A stretch of DNA of 64,000 bases. It comes from Rostratula benghalensis. Lineage: Eukaryota > Chordata > Aves > Charadriiformes > Rostratulidae. Of the stretch, positions 35,501-49,118 are shown piece by piece. Below the pieces are notes generated by a model. That model saw only the letters and a program-made list of their open reading frames with translations, searched no databases and had not been told where the DNA came from. Position 1 is the stretch's first letter. Each line of letters starts with the position of its first letter. Both the position numbers and the translations under genes were made by a program. The stretch covers positions 5,073,230 through 5,137,229 of the forward strand of contig VXAI01000038.1 of the NCBI GenBank assembly GCA_013399305.1, written 5' to 3'.

Positions 35501-38500
35501 TGGAGCAGGGGGATTGTCCTTGGCAGTCTTCAGAGGGTTCCTCCAACATCAACTATTCTGTGGTTCTTTAATGTGAAACATACAAAAATTCACTACATGC
35601 TGCTTTAGAATCTCGCTTTAGATGGTAGACTTTGGTGATTCCTAGACAAAACATAAGTGCTTCCAGCACTAGTCATGAAGTACCTTAAGCACTGAAGTTC
35701 CTAACTAAATTATTAGGGCACGATAGTCACAGATGTTTGTTCTTAAACAGTATTAAACTAAAATAAGCTATCTCTTTCTTAAATTGGCATGCATGTAGTA
35801 ATGGTAGACCTTCATAAGCTCTAGTAAGCTATTTCATGTAAGGGTGTAATATAAAATAGGGAAAAAATTAATGTGTATATAGGTTCCTTTCCCTGAAGCT
35901 CAAAAACCAATATGGTAAAGCCTAGGAGTAGAGGAGAGAAGCTCTAGGCTGCTGATTTTTTACAAGCATTCAGAGAATTAAACCCTCACTTTTGTAATAA
36001 GGAATATTTTTTAAATGACAGCAGTCCCAAGAGCTGCTTATCATAAGTATTACTACACACTCGTTACATTAAAAAATAACAAAAAATCACTTTTTCCTGA
36101 TACGCAGGCCAAACGTACGCTGAAAGCCCAGAAGCTTCAGGAAGAGCTAGCATCAGGAAAACTGGAGCAAGTGGTAAGTAAACTAAACCCTAATTTATTT
36201 TTGTTTAGCCTGATTTATTTTGTTTTTAAAACCTAATTTATTTTGTTTAGTAACCTGCAGCAGGTTACTCCTGCTTTCTGATGCTTTTATTCTCTATACA
36301 GGACCTATTATTATTTTTTATGCCCTCCAGTAATGTAAAGATTATCCTAGCACCAGCATTTCTGTGTTAAATTCAGAAATTTGAAGCATCATGTTTCAAA
36401 TGAGAGTGGCTTCGTTTTCCCCTTACAGGCAAAAAATCTGTGTGATTATTATTCTTACTGAAATTTGTGACATGGATTTTCTTGTCAGAAAAACTTGTTT
36501 TCCATGTACTAGTTTTGCTTAGGTACTCTGTATTGAAAGATTGTTATGTCTGACTAATGCTAAGGTAATGACTGTTATGTGACTGTGGATTGTTTTAGTA
36601 ATGCTTAGGATAAATTGGAATGCAAAGGTATTTTGTTTATCTTAGAACTGAACATGTTTCTTCTTTAGTCATTGCTCTGTCTGTTTGCAGTGTCTCTGGT
36701 TATTCGAAGGCTGAGCATATGTATTTCTCCCTGGCTTGTAACTTTGCAGAGTTTGCATCTTCCACTAACTTCTACACGTTCCTCTTATAAAATTCTGATT
36801 CTAAAAGACACTTCTGAGAATATTCTGAGTTTGTAAAATGTGGGAGAAGCAGAGACTGCTATGGGTCAGAAATCGGGTCAGAATCTTTTCTAATCAATGT
36901 GGTAGGAGAGAAAACACCGAGAAAAAGACTACATACGGGTGGGCCGCAATTTTCCAGAGGTTGTCACGTTGCCTTTTGTCACTAGATGGCAGAGTGGACG
37001 TACTTCAGCGCTCTGACCTTGCCGATGGAAAAGTCTTCCTCTTCCGAGGGCCTGTTTTCACCAGAAGGCATCATCGTTGCCTTCATGTAATTAGTCCTTA
37101 CAAAATGGAGCAGAAAGAAGAAAAGTAATTTTGAAAGATACGAACTCTCTCTCATGGAGAGGACCAAGACAATACCAATTGGCATCATCAATGTTGGCCA
37201 ATTTGCTGGTCAGTCTTACAGGAACTGTAGTTGTTTCCATCTTTACCACTGCACTCAAGTTAGAGGCTAAGCAGTTAAAAGAAAAATCAATTCTAGCAGT
37301 GTTTTCCCAGATTAAATTATGGCATCTGATGCATGCTCAGTATGTCTGTCATTCCTAACTAAATAACTGCATATGCGTATCTTCTTATTTTTTAACGCTT
37401 TCAGAGTTGAATCTTGGTTATATTTGCAAGATAAGAAATAGTCTAGTCTAAAACATTAGTGTCCAAAAGCATAGCAACCTCTGGATAACAGTGGCAGTTC
37501 TAGAATTTGCCATTCTTGCAAATGTTTGGAAGTTGGACTGGGTGAAAAGGTCTCCAACATCCATCTGTAATACAGACACTTAAAAGCTCTTTCCTGGAAC
37601 ATTCAAAATATAACAGTCTTTGTGCATTTTGTGCCAAGGGTAAACTGTATTTTGCATCCAGCATCAAACTTCTGCTTTGATTGCTTTTTATCTCCCTGTC
37701 ATCTTTCCTCTCTCCACTATCTTGTCGTCTCTGCTGACGTGCTCTTTGTTTGCTGCAGAACTCCCCAAGACACCAGTGGGGAGAAGAGGAACCAAATTCA
37801 CAGACAGTAAGATGATTACCCACTGCATCACACCACGGGCAGAAAAAAGGACCTGTAGTTACTCAAACAAGGGTGGCATAAGGGTTTCAGTGTTGGGTTC
37901 GTGCCACTGGCTGCCTGTTCTTTTGAGCAGAGGTTGTTGGATTTCACAGAGGGGATTTTGGTTTTGTTTTAACTCCTGTGTCTTGGCAAACTGTAGAGAT
38001 GCAAGTAAATAACTAGTTTTAATATGTTAATATTTTACCCGGGGTATCTGTTTTCTTAATATTGTCACAGTTATGGGGGTTTAACTGTTTCCATAGAAGG
38101 AAGTAGAAATCCTTTAACAAGAGTATTTCTGAAAACTGTTGAAGATTAGCTTAGTATGTTGCTAGCATGACAACACACTTAAGCCCAAGTATATGATGAC
38201 TTTTAACTACATGATTGCAGAATTTTTAATGAAAACACTAAAATCAGATTCTCGTACTTGTCTTTGGAGTGAGTGTTCTCTTTTATTTAGCAGTTTCCCA
38301 TCTCTCCTCAGGAAAGAGATCATAACAGTGAAGATGAAGATGAAGATAAATATGCAGATGACATTGATATGCCTGGGCAGAACTTTGACTCTAAAAGACG
38401 TATCACAGTTCGAAATTTACGTATTCGGGAAGATATTGCAAAAGTGAGTAAAGAATTGGTTACAGATGTTCTTTTGTAATCATGTGAGTTAATTTTAAAA

Positions 38501-41500
38501 ATCGTATGCTCGGTTATTAATGAGTTTGCTTATGGATCTTGGGGTTAGGAGGTTGAGGTTGGTTGTCAGTTCTGTTCCTGCTTATGTTATGACTTCATTA
38601 AGGTTGTCCTTTTTCACAGATACACCTAAAATGTCTAAGCTGGGTGATAACTTCAGTTCTTTTAAAAGCCTAAATGGTGAATATCCTGTACGCTCTCTTT
38701 TTTTCCCTAGTACTTGAGGAATCTAGATCCAAACTCTGCTTATTATGATCCCAAAACAAGAGCAATGAGGGAGAACCCGTATGCCAATACAGGCAAGAAT
38801 CCAGATGAGTAAGTTAAAACAGTGTCATGCTTGTTTATCCAACACAACTTTGTTAAAAATGAGATTGATAGTTTTGTATGTTCTTTTATCTGTATGTGCT
38901 TGTATGTGCAATGGTTCTCTAGTCAGTTATGAACAGTAGTAGTAAACATGGAAAGAATAGTTTTAAAGCAGCATTTTTTGTTTCAGTATACAAAAGTGGT
39001 ATTTTAGTAATACTAGCCCTTAATCTTCAGGGATACGTGGACCACCATTTAGTATAATGACCTGTACAAAGATTAGAATGCTCTGTGGTGTCTAGAGGTG
39101 ATATCTGTAGACAATAATGACATTTATGTGAATTATTTCAGTAACAAAATCTTAAACTTCATCCCTTGTTTGTTGGGAGGCATACGGCACTGGAGACTAG
39201 CATGGAGTGTCTGTGGTACCTCACTAAATGCCTGAATTGGGAGCAAAAGCTCCTCATATATTAATGGAGTCTGCATAGAAAAGGTCTGAAAGCTTTGGTG
39301 TTTTCTAGATAGACAGCTTAATTAAAGATTGCTATAGGCTGGCTTTAGGCTGCACATAAGCTGTCTCACTTAAAACTCGAGTCAAGCACTGGAGCTGTGA
39401 CCCTGCCGTGACCTGTGTAGGGCTGTGGACGTACAGAGTAGACAGGCTGTGAGCAGAAACATTTATTCTGAGTACAGTAATTGGATCAGCTCACTGCCGG
39501 AAACAGAATGGCAGTGGCTAAATGCTAGCAAATAATGCCTTTTCTACCTCTCCTTCCTCCCAGCTAGAATAATACCAGTCCAGTCAGTTCTTTTTTTCTT
39601 AGATGCAGATGCTTTCACCTCTTTCCAGAGTCACAATTTGGTCTTTGTTGAATCTGTGTTTCTGCCACAGAACTACCGGCTGTAAACTTTTCAGAGTGGG
39701 AAACTGGGCTGTTAATGTTATTTGATTTTCAACCTGGGTTTCATATACTCGTTGTGCAAAAGGTGACTGAGACCGCTAAAGTTATTACCAGGCTTTAACC
39801 CTGAAAAATGCTCTGGGTCTGCGTGGGAGGAGAGATTCACAAACCCAAAAGCTGAGAATCACTATGCTAGAATATCATTTACCATTCCTGCATATTTATT
39901 GTGCAGTTAGACCCAAAGCTTGACTCATGGTGCTTGGTATCCGAGACAAAGCTCCAGGTCTGTGCCATAAGATGTTTCCATATAAATCCAGGCATCCAGT
40001 GTTGAGCTGCAGTCTGGTACTTCCATGACTCCATGGGGAGCCTAGACTTTCATGTACTGAGTTGAATGCACCTTCTTTTCCCTCCGTTCTAAACTCTCAG
40101 GGCACAAAGGAGAATTTTTACTTTCCTGTTGGTGTTCTATAATTATGTTTAAATGGAAATCACATTACTTGAATGCTAAGAATCGCACTGTTCTTTTCTA
40201 CAGAGTTGGATATGCAGGTGACAACTTTGTTCGCTACACTGGAGATACCATTTCAATGGCACAGACTCAGTGTAAGTGGGTTTTGGGGTGTCTGGTTTTT
40301 TTTAAGGAAATGAACTTAAAAGACTATAGGTAATAACCCTTCTTTCTTGCAAAAGAGAAATACATCTTTTAGATTGAGGCCTTTTTCCAAATTACTATAG
40401 AATTAAAGATGGTAATTTGAATGCATATGTCAGTTTTAGAATAAATATTGAGTGAAACCTCTTGTGTACACAGTGTTTGCTTGGGAGGCTTATGACAAAG
40501 GCTCAGAAGTCCATCTTCAAGCAGACCCTACAAAATTAGAGCTACTTTATAAGTCCTTCAAAGTGAAAAAAGAAGACTTCAAGGCACAGCAGAAAGAAAG
40601 CATCCTAGAGAAGGTAACAGACATTTGGTTTTATTTAATAAGAGTTGTGATGAGTTTGAAGTCTGGATCTTGGGGAACAAATAAAACTAATACTATGTGA
40701 ATATGCATCAGCTGTTCTCAGGTTTTTATATTTATGCTCACTATCTCATCAGTTGGATTCATTATGTTATTTAATATAGGAGCCTTTGGAGGTCTGCTGG
40801 TATTTCTTTGAATTATTGGGAGCTCTTCCCTTAACTGTCAGAATTTCTCCAGAGGAGAATCAGACAGCAGTATGTAGGAGGAGTGGCATTTAGATATTTT
40901 TAAATTTTTTTAACAATACAAGTGGTTGAAAAAATTATTTTGCTGTTTAAAAGTGGTATCTTGTATAAAATACTTAAGTCACTGTCTCCCAAAGCTATTT
41001 TTAAATTTTTCTCTTAAATGTCAAAGGCAGAATTTACAGACTTGAATTCTGGGTGCAGTCTTCTAGATAAGTAGTTTAGATTTTCCTGCTGGTTTCTTGG
41101 ACAACTGATAAAGAACTAGATAATCCATTCTAACTTTCTCAACATTTATATCTGGAAGGGAGCACAATGTACTGCTGTGGTTATACCACAGCCTCTTGGT
41201 TTATTCTGAAAAGTTTTCCTGCTTTGAGTGAAGAATATCACTGTTGTAACCCCTCAGGCATTAAAAACCAAAACAAACCCAAACAAACAGAAGAATACCC
41301 CAAACAACCAACTGCCACCAGCAACCAGTGTATTTCTCCTAACTATTCACTAAAGATTAAACTGTCTCCATCCACTTCTTTTGTGTTGTCTTCAGAAGGT
41401 ACTGAAGGTGAAGATTTTGAAGTGTATGCTTAACTATGTGAAAGGCAGGGGGCTTTGCACAACTATTACATGTCATTTCTATATGCATTTTAGTATGGAG

Positions 41501-44500
41501 GACAAGAACACCTGGATGCTCCACCACCTGAACTGCTGCTAGCCCAAACAGAAGATTATGTGGAGTACTCTAGACATGGAACAGTCATCAAAGGACAAGA
41601 GAAGGCTATTGCTTGCTCTAAATATGAAGAGGATGTAAAGATCAACAACCACACAGTAAGCCCTAGCTTATGTAAAAAAAAAAAGGGGGGGGGGGGAGGA
41701 GACAAAAAAAAGAAGAAAAAAAAACCACTAGATTTTTTCCCACTGGAAGGGAATGAGGTACAGCAGGTACAGCAGGATATGAGCCAATATAATTGGCAGA
41801 GCAAATAAATTTATCCTCTCTCAAATGCGACACTCTTCTATTAAGGATGAATTTCAAGTTGTCGTGGCTGCAATGTGAATTTGAGGAGCTATGATGGCAA
41901 TCTTAAACTGAAGGGGAAGTTACTGTATTTCCCTTAGAGTTTGAATATTAGTTGATCACATCCTGTTGCTTTTCTCCTTTTTGAAACTGCACCTGTAAGG
42001 CTAGTGTGAAATAGGAAAAAAGTATTTTCATAACTTCCCTTTCTGGATCGTTTGAATAATGTACTTATCAGGATATGACCTCAAGAATAAATTGCAGCCT
42101 CCCTCCTATGGGAGTGTTGTTGTGCACTTAACTGCTATGGTGTCTTCTCTTGCAGTGCATTTGGGGTTCATATTGGAAAGAAGGCAGGTGGGGATACAAA
42201 TGCTGCCACTCATTTGTCAAGTACTCATACTGTACAGGAGAAGCTGGGAAAGAAATTGCTGTAAGTATTGTCTTATTTAGTCACTTGGAAAACACTAAAA
42301 GCCATTCATGCTCATACTCAAGTTTTAGACTGTTTAAACTGCTTTTCTAGGTGGGTGGTGTCGTTGAGGTGTTGCAGTCTGTTTGGGGTTTTTTCTGGTC
42401 CTTCCCCTTTCAAATGTGCTTAGTAAACAGGTATCCTCCTCCTTCTCATCTCTTGTACAGAACACTGAAGCAAGCTTACTGGAAGAGCAACCCAGGGAGG
42501 AAGAACAAATGACAAAACCCAAAACATTGATGGAGGTAGGTTGTTTTGCTTTCTCAAGAAGGCAGCTATTTTTCCTCAGCAGTTTAAGAGATGGAAACAT
42601 ACATATAAGTACAAAATTGTGTAAGTCATAATGAGTCTGAAATTACTGGGGTGTGATATTAGATAATCAAGCCCTCTATTGAAAAATGCTCAAAGAGCAT
42701 TAATAGGCACTTGGGATTGAGTGGTTTGAACTTGAGTAATGTTTGCAAGTTGAATCTTAACAGTAGCTGGTTTTCCACTTACAGATCCACCAAGAGAAAC
42801 AGAAAGAGAAGAAAAAGAAGAAGCACAAGAAGAGCTCAAATTCAGATAGTGAGGGTGAAGAGAAAAAGAAGCAAGAAAAACTTAAAAAGGTGAACTGTAT
42901 TCTTCAGTGGTTTTGTGGCAAAAAGATCTTTAAATATGTTCTACAACAATATCCGTTCTATGAAGCCTGTAATGCAGTTCTGGTTGCACTCTGTGGGATG
43001 TTATTGCATGCTAATTTTGAGCTAAAGCAAATTTAAAATGCTGTTAGATGTTCTAGATGTTCTAAAATACATTCCCTAATTCTCAGGCAAACATGCAATA
43101 AATATTTAGAAGACTTAGAACACTTCCTTTATAGGTACCTATTAGAGCTGTAGATCTATAAAGGACATTGCAGAACACAATGATTTGGGTAAAAGATTGA
43201 GAGATCAAAGGCCCTGTCAAAGCTTAACTTTGCACTTTTTATGCCAGACTTGGGCCCAGAATCACAGCTAATGCAATAAATTCACCCACCAGGCTGTCTA
43301 CTGCCTGCAGCTCACCGGTGCTGCCACAAGCACAGCAGCCTGCTTGGGGTGTTCACAGCAGGATACTGATGTCAAATTGTGGTTAGTCAAAGAAATCTAC
43401 AAATGCAGCTTCTTTTCAGTGTACTGAAAAAGTTGCTCCTTCTTGCAACATTTTTCTTATGTTACAAGAAGGAGCAATGCAAGTAGTATGAGAAAAGGGA
43501 TAACATGTTTAAAAAAAAAAAAAAACTCTAAAAAAATGCACCCTGACTGGAAAAAAAGCCAACAACAAACCCAAGCCCCTAACATCCCATCCTTGCTAAT
43601 CTGCTTTTGTACTTGATCCCCACCTGGAGTACTGTGTCCAGCTCTGGAGTCCTCAGCACAGGAAGGACATGGACCTGTTGGAACAAGTCCAGCAGAGGGC
43701 CATAAAGATGATCAGAGGGGCTGGAGCACCTCTCCTATGAAGACAGGCTGAGGGAGCTGGGGTTGTTCAGCCTGGAGAAGAGAAGGCTCTAGGAAGGTAT
43801 TATAGCAGCCTTCCAGTATCTGAAGTGAGCTGTAGGAGAGCTGGAGAAGGGACTCTTTGTCAGGAAGTGTAGTGACAGGGCAAGGGGTAACAGTTTTAAA
43901 TCAGAAGAGGGGAGATTCAGATTAGATACCAGAAAGAAATTCTTTCCCGGGAGGGTGGTGAGGTACTGGAACAGGTTGCCCAGGGAAGCTGTGGATACCC
44001 CATCCCTGGGAGTGTTGAAGGCTTGGATGGGGCTTGGAGCAATCCGATCTAGTGGGAAGTGGAACTCAATGACCTTTGAAGTCCCTTCCAACTCTAACCA
44101 TTCTATGATTCTAGGTAAAGCCAAGGAGTTTCTTACTTGATTTGGGCAACTGGAATGATAGTAAAGCAACTTATTTGCTAAATATCATTTTACTATAATT
44201 TTGAGTGTTAAATGAAATGAAGTGTGCTGTAGGTGGGCCAGGCAGTTCTGCATTGCTTGTCCCACCATCCTGCCTGCCTCTGGTCCTAGAATCTAACACA
44301 AACTTCATCGGGTTTTTTTACTTAACTCTCATTGTGGGGTTGTTTTTTTCTTTTGCTTTTATTTCAGGCACTAAATGCAGAAGAAGCTCGTCTTCTCCAC
44401 GTTAAAGAAATCATGCAGTTAGATGAGAGGAAGAGACCCTACAACAGCCTGTATGAAACCAGGGAGCCAACAGAAGAGGAAATGGAGGCCTATAGAATGA

Positions 44501-44547
44501 AGCGGCAGAGACCGGATGATCCCATGGCTTCTTTTCTTGGACAGTAG
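32597..44547 (+). CDS. SLU7: Pre-mRNA-splicing factor SLU7
   Basis: Nuclear factor for the second catalytic step of splicing, involved in 3' splice-site choice. Coding exons: 32597-32760, 33386-33539, 33826-33906, 34487-34651, 36108-36173, 37759-37806, 38312-38443, 38711-38808, 40204-40271, 40474-40613, 41494-41655, 42156-42260, 42461-42535, 42785-42889, 44368-44547. All introns are GT-AG and the frame is intact: 580 residues (human 586). Landmarks are the invariant [20 protein letters not shown] near residue 20 and a CCHC zinc knuckle C-X2-C-X4-H-X4-C at 118-131. An acidic [12 protein letters not shown] tract is followed by the Slu7 core [20 protein letters not shown] cysteine/aromatic block at about 427-452 is followed by a lysine-rich segment at about 487-521 and the C-terminus [11 protein letters not shown]. 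Exon 2 is preceded by pyrimidine tract and TTACAG; ATG context AAAATGG. The zinc knuckle is the human 3'-splice-site/retention determinant. Confidence 0.97.
35270..35576 (+). mobile_element. CR1 LINE fragment in SLU7 intron
   Basis: Sense-oriented CR1 3' region in the intron between exons 34487-34651 and 36108-36173. Recognisable blocks are 'aatgacaggacaagaggcagtggg', 'cagacagtggaacagcttgccca' and the tail 'tcaactattctgtggttct'. Moderately diverged and non-coding. Confidence 0.85.
36838..37130. other. Intronic stretch with a CTCF-like site
   Basis: Within the SLU7 intron 36174-37758. TCACTAGATGGC at 36979-36990 fits 11 of 12 positions of the CTCF core. A 96-codon frame spans the area but has no splice-linked continuation or family resemblance. 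Confidence 0.3.
41674..41696. repeat. A11-G12 homopolymer junction in SLU7 intron
   Basis: 11 A followed by 12 G begin 18 bp past a SLU7 splice donor. Such tracts are length-unstable and are prone to sequencing error. Exon sequence is not affected. Confidence 0.9.
43612..44114 (+). mobile_element. CR1 LINE 3' fragment in last SLU7 intron
   Basis: About 500 bp, sense orientation, with a clean CR1 3' terminus 'ccattctatgattcta'. A broken frame near 43961 still reads [21 protein letters not shown], the C-terminal end of CR1 ORF2. It lies 254 bp upstream of the final SLU7 acceptor and is relatively young compared with the other CR1 pieces here. Confidence 0.93.
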
Positions 44548-46215
44548 TTCTGGTGAAAATCATTCCAAAACACAAGACACTTTTTCATACTCGTTTACAA
44601 CTCTGTAGACGCTTGCCTTCCACGCATGGAAGTGCCAGAAATAGCAAAGACCTTTGGCTTTTTGCACCAAAGAAGTTGGTGAAGGCTTCTTTCAGCAGAC
44701 ATAAACAGTCTGATACTTACAGCAATTTTATATATTTGTCTATGAATACATATGCAGTCATAAATGTATCTATGTGCACACAGATACATAAAAATTATAT
44801 GTATCTATAAAATACATACACCTACTCTGGGTTTTTTTTTTTTTTTATTGGAAGATAAAATATCTGATGCTGGAATTCTAGGTTTGGTTGGCCAACTACT
44901 GTATCCATAAAGTCACAAGACATTCAGTAAAACTGACTGTTCAAAAGAAATGGTCAGCAGGTGTCAACATAGATCAAAAATTGTTGGAAAAAAACCCAAT
45001 TTGATTCAGCTACTGCAGCCCCCTGTAAAGGGAAATGCCTGTCACATGGCTTTGAAATGAGAAATAGTTTCTTTCCTGATTGCTTTGTAGTATTTTTGTC
45101 AATGTAATAATTAATTGCTTTGTACAGTTTTGGTTAAATTAATATAAAGGTCTTAAATGCTGTGAAGCCTTTTTAATGAAGAAATTAAGAGAAGCTGACC
45201 ATAGAGCTTTTAAATTCCAATGTAGTTTCTGCAGCTGTTAACACATAAATTCCAGTTGCCAAGGCGGGAGTTGTTTGGTTTGCTGTTTGCTAACAGTGTC
45301 CCCCTCAGCCTGATAACTTCCCGAATCCTGGGCCGTGGTGTAATGCCAATTATCAGGCTCTAGTCCCTTGGGATAATGTGAAGCAGCATCTGATTTGTTT
45401 TTGGCAACAGCAGTCCTTCCACTGAGAGTTTTCCCCTCTAACTATTAAAAGTAGAAGTTACAGGTGAGAAATGTGAGAGCACAGCTTCCGAGTTGGAAGG
45501 CTGGAGAGTTATTTCTGTTGTGGCTTAAACTGTCTTATTAAAGGTGGCTTTTATAACCACAGTTAACATGGTTATATTAGTAGTAGGACAAGGAAGGCCC
45601 CATAACCTTGCCTTTTTATTTTAAAATAAAGAACCTGATTACAATTTCCACTTCGTAAACAATGAATGAAGTTACTGGAAGAAAATTAAATGGTGTGTTT
45701 TGCCTGTAACATGTTGTACCTGTAATTTCCACCTGCAAACCTGGTTTCCTGGTTTTTATTAGGTTTTCTCCAAGTCTGCTTCCCCTTTCTTTGTTACAGA
45801 AATACTATTTCTGAATGCAGACTTTATTTTATAAGGTTAATAAAAGTCTACTGTCAGATTTATAAAACTAGATTTTTTGCAAGTGCTAGGAGATTATAAA
45901 ATCTAACCAACTAGTGAGATCTGTCTGGGGGTGGAATTGTTAATACAGCCAAGTGCCAGGGAGGTGAAACTTTAAAGAGTAGAATTTCTGCTTTTGCAGA
46001 AATTGCTTTTATGTTTTCACAAACAAACAATGTGGATTTAGACAGAGGGGGGAAAATACTAGGGATATGATTTTCCTTCTCTAAAAAACAGCGACTCACG
46101 TCCTGGGCTTCCACATCAGCTCAGGTTTTGACCTTTTTAGGTTATGAATAATTTCAAGCAAAACCTGCTGGTTTTCCACAAGTAATTATATACAATAAAT
46201 ATGCATGTAACTGCC
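44548..46215 (+). other. SLU7: SLU7 3' UTR (extent estimated)
   Basis: Follows the stop without frame. Candidate poly(A) signals are a weak AATATA at 45141, and AATAAA at 45625-45630, 45839-45844 and 46194-46199. The last is followed within 30 nt by a GT-rich stretch and is my choice for the long form. Alternative shorter ends are likely. Confidence 0.5.
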
Positions 46216-47060
46216 TTGCGTGTGACTTCACAGCCACTTTGAGGACTGTTTTAATTTAGCACACAGAAATGCTAATAACAGAAATTCTGCATTAGTCTGC
46301 AAGGTAGTTCTGTATTAAAACCATCCATGATGTTCTCGTTGATGATCTACATTTGAGGCTGAGTATTTAGTGTGTTCCAGAGCCTCTCAGGTAGGATCTG
46401 ACTGCAGACTGATGATTTTTCTGAATTAGCTGAACTGTCAGCTATTACTCTTCCCAAAGTTGTAACTCTTGGAGTTGTGGCCAGCACAGCTCCAGCTGCA
46501 GATACCAACTGCCGCTGTCTTTACTCGGTGCCAAGTTCAGTTTGAGGGAAGATGAGATGTCAGAAAGGTCCGTGTTATCATTTCCTTGAGCTATTTAGAT
46601 ACCTTTCTAAAAGTAGCTATGGACTTGGAACTCAAATAACACTGAAAAAGAGCAACTTAGAATGAACAAATAATTCACCAGTCTGGGCAGCCTGTGAAGT
46701 TCAGATTTAAACTCCTGTCTGGTGAGTATTCTCCTTACGTTCCAGAGATGAAAAGGGGACAGCATTAAAGGTGCCTGTACTTTAGAAGCCAGAATGTGTT
46801 CAGTGCTACAGAGAGAGGTTTATTACAGATAAAGGCACTGAATTCCCCCCAGAGCAGACTCTTGGGGATGGATTTTCTTTTCAGTACCAGAAGGCCTGAC
46901 TGTAACTTACTTTCCAGGGTGTCCTGTCTCGCTCTGCTGAGTGAGAGCCCATGGGCAGGATGGACCAGTTTCCTTTCTGGTCAAGCAGAAAGGCAGCTCC
47001 AGGGGAAAAAGCCATTAGTGGTGTTTTATTCAAAATGTAGCTCCTTGAGCTTGCAAGTGA
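46216..47060. other. Intergenic, nothing recognised
   Basis: No exon, RNA gene or identifiable transposon seen between the SLU7 3' end and the first intergenic CR1. Confidence 0.5.
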
Positions 47061-47524
47061 TCACAGAATCCCAGGCATTGGAAGGGACCTTGAAAGATCA
47101 TTGAATCCAGTCCCCCTGCTGGAGGAGGAACACCTAGATCAGGTCACACAGGAACACGTCCAGATGGGTTTTGAACGTCTCCAGAGAAGGAGACCACAAC
47201 CTCTCTGGGCAGCCTGTTCCAGTATTCCCTCAACCTCAGTGTGAAGAAGTTTTTCCTCATATTTAAGTGGAACCTCCTATGTTCCAGCTCCCACCCATTG
47301 TCCCTTGTCTTATCACTGGCTGTCACTGAGAAGAGCCTGGCTCCATACTCCTGACACTCACCCTTTCTTTACATATTTACAAACATTCATGAGGTCACCC
47401 CTCAGTCTCCTCCAAGCTAAAAAGACCCAGCTCCCTCAGCCTTTCCTCATATGGGAGATGCTACACTCCCTTCATCATCTTTGTGGCCCTGCCCTGGAGT
47501 CTCTCAAGCAGAGAGATGCAGAGT
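47061..47524 (-). mobile_element. CR1 LINE fragment
   Basis: Reverse-complement CR1 3' region of about 460 bp. It reads 'cacagaatcccaggcattggaaggg', then 'ctctgggcagcctgttccagtattccctc' and 'gccctgccctggagtctctc'. On the minus strand the broken frame [10 protein letters not shown] of CR1 ORF2 remains. Close subfamily relative of the copy at 49266. Confidence 0.93.
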
Positions 47525-48931
47525 AGATCTCAAGTCTCAACACTTATAGTACAACTACAGCTTGAAACATGTCCTATTTATATCATGAAGGTTAAAAGTT
47601 AAAGAACATTGTGGATATGATCACAAGGATTAATTTTCCTCCATCTGCTTCCCCTTGGCTTTGGCATGCCATGCTGTGACTCTGCACATCCAAAGGCCGC
47701 TTCCTGCTGCACAAGAAGAACTCTTCTTTCTCAGCTGGGTTTGAAACCATTTGCAGGCTCGCTTGGACGCAGACGAACGAATGCTCACTGGAGATGGGCC
47801 TGCTCTTGCAGAGGCAGCTGGGGCTGGGAACTCCTGTTCCTCGCAAGCACAAAGAGAGGCCAAGTGAGGCAGTTCCTTCGCCTGGTTACACAGACTGGTT
47901 GGATTCTCAGATCACAACACCAGAACAGCCTCTCCCTGCACAGCCAGGACCTTCTGCTGAATCTTGCCCTCAGCAAAGGGCTCAAAAAATACTTTCTCAA
48001 CTCCCTTTTCACCAGTTGGTTCAATTGCCTCTAGTTTTTCATGCCCCGGCAGTCTGCCACACACTCCCTCTGCAAAACGTGCACTGGCCAGCTGAGTGGA
48101 AGACATCCACATTTTTAAAACATATTAAAACATTCTCCTCCATTTATTTTTGTTGTTGTTGTTTTTGAAAAGTTCAGCACTCTGTGTTATCTTTCAAGTC
48201 ATGCCAGAAGGTAGTTCTTTTATTGTCTCCACATTTCTTTGTAATTGGATCTTTACGGCTTTCCTGAGCGGGTTAATGAGGGACGCACTGTTCTATGCCA
48301 GCCTAATTGTTTTAGGCTGTTGAGGGATCAGAAAAAAGCAGGAATGATAGCAATTAGTTACGGATAAAATGGAGTTCAACTTCTAGGAAAAAGGAAAAAC
48401 AACGCAAGAGACGGGCTTTTCTGTGCCCCCCAGTGCTTAGTGCAACCCAGTTACCATAGGTTTTCATACCACTTTTGGGTATAACTTTAGTTACTCCATT
48501 CAGGCCAAAACATGGTGGCCTGAACCAGGTGCAGGGAACCCTGGTTTGCTCTGTTGGCACTTCTCTTTGCATCCATCTCCCCGGAGCCAGCAAAGAGACA
48601 GAAACATCATTGTAATTTAAACTAGCTATTTTACATGAAACAAACGTGTTCACACCTCTTAGATGACCCAACCAGAAACCCACCAGGGTAGCAGATAGTG
48701 ATGATTTTTGCTTCTGCAAAATGCATTTCAGGCCTCAGTGGAACAGAGAAAAATAAAATCACTTTGCCTTAAGAAAAACATGCTGAGTGAACAGAGGAGC
48801 AAGCCTGAACTTTCTAGCCTAGAAAATCCTAAAAGTAAGTCCACTAATTCCAAAGCATTGTAGAAAGGGGCTCCTCCCCACCGCTCCTGCACTGCATTTG
48901 GATCTAAACACAGCCCTTGGCCTGTTGCTGT
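47525..48931. other. Intergenic, nothing recognised
   Basis: Several 60-125 codon frames overlap on both strands near 47.6-48.2 kb, but none resembles a known family and they contradict one another in frame. No gene is supported. Confidence 0.45.
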
Positions 48932-49118
48932 GTTCTAGAATCTTAGAATCATTCAGGTTGGAAGAGACCCTTGAGATCATCCATCTGCCCTACATCAGTC
49001 CAACCATCTGCCCTACTCTACAAAGTTCTGCCCTACACCAAATCTCCCAACACCACATCTACACAACTCTTAAACACATCCAGCGATGGAGACTCAACCA
49101 CCTCTCTTAAGAGCAGGA
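48932..49118 (-). mobile_element. CR1 LINE fragment, truncated at a T-run
   Basis: Reverse-complement CR1 3' end ('ttagaatcattcaggttggaagagaccc') from a different subfamily than its neighbours. It has an inserted near-repeat of 'catctgccctac' and stops abruptly at a 23-bp T-run (49125-49147). Confidence 0.85.

Noticed and set aside
39833..39857. hAT-like terminal string 'gctgagaatcactatg' in a SLU7 intron
   Set aside because: No matching inverted repeat was found upstream within a reasonable distance.
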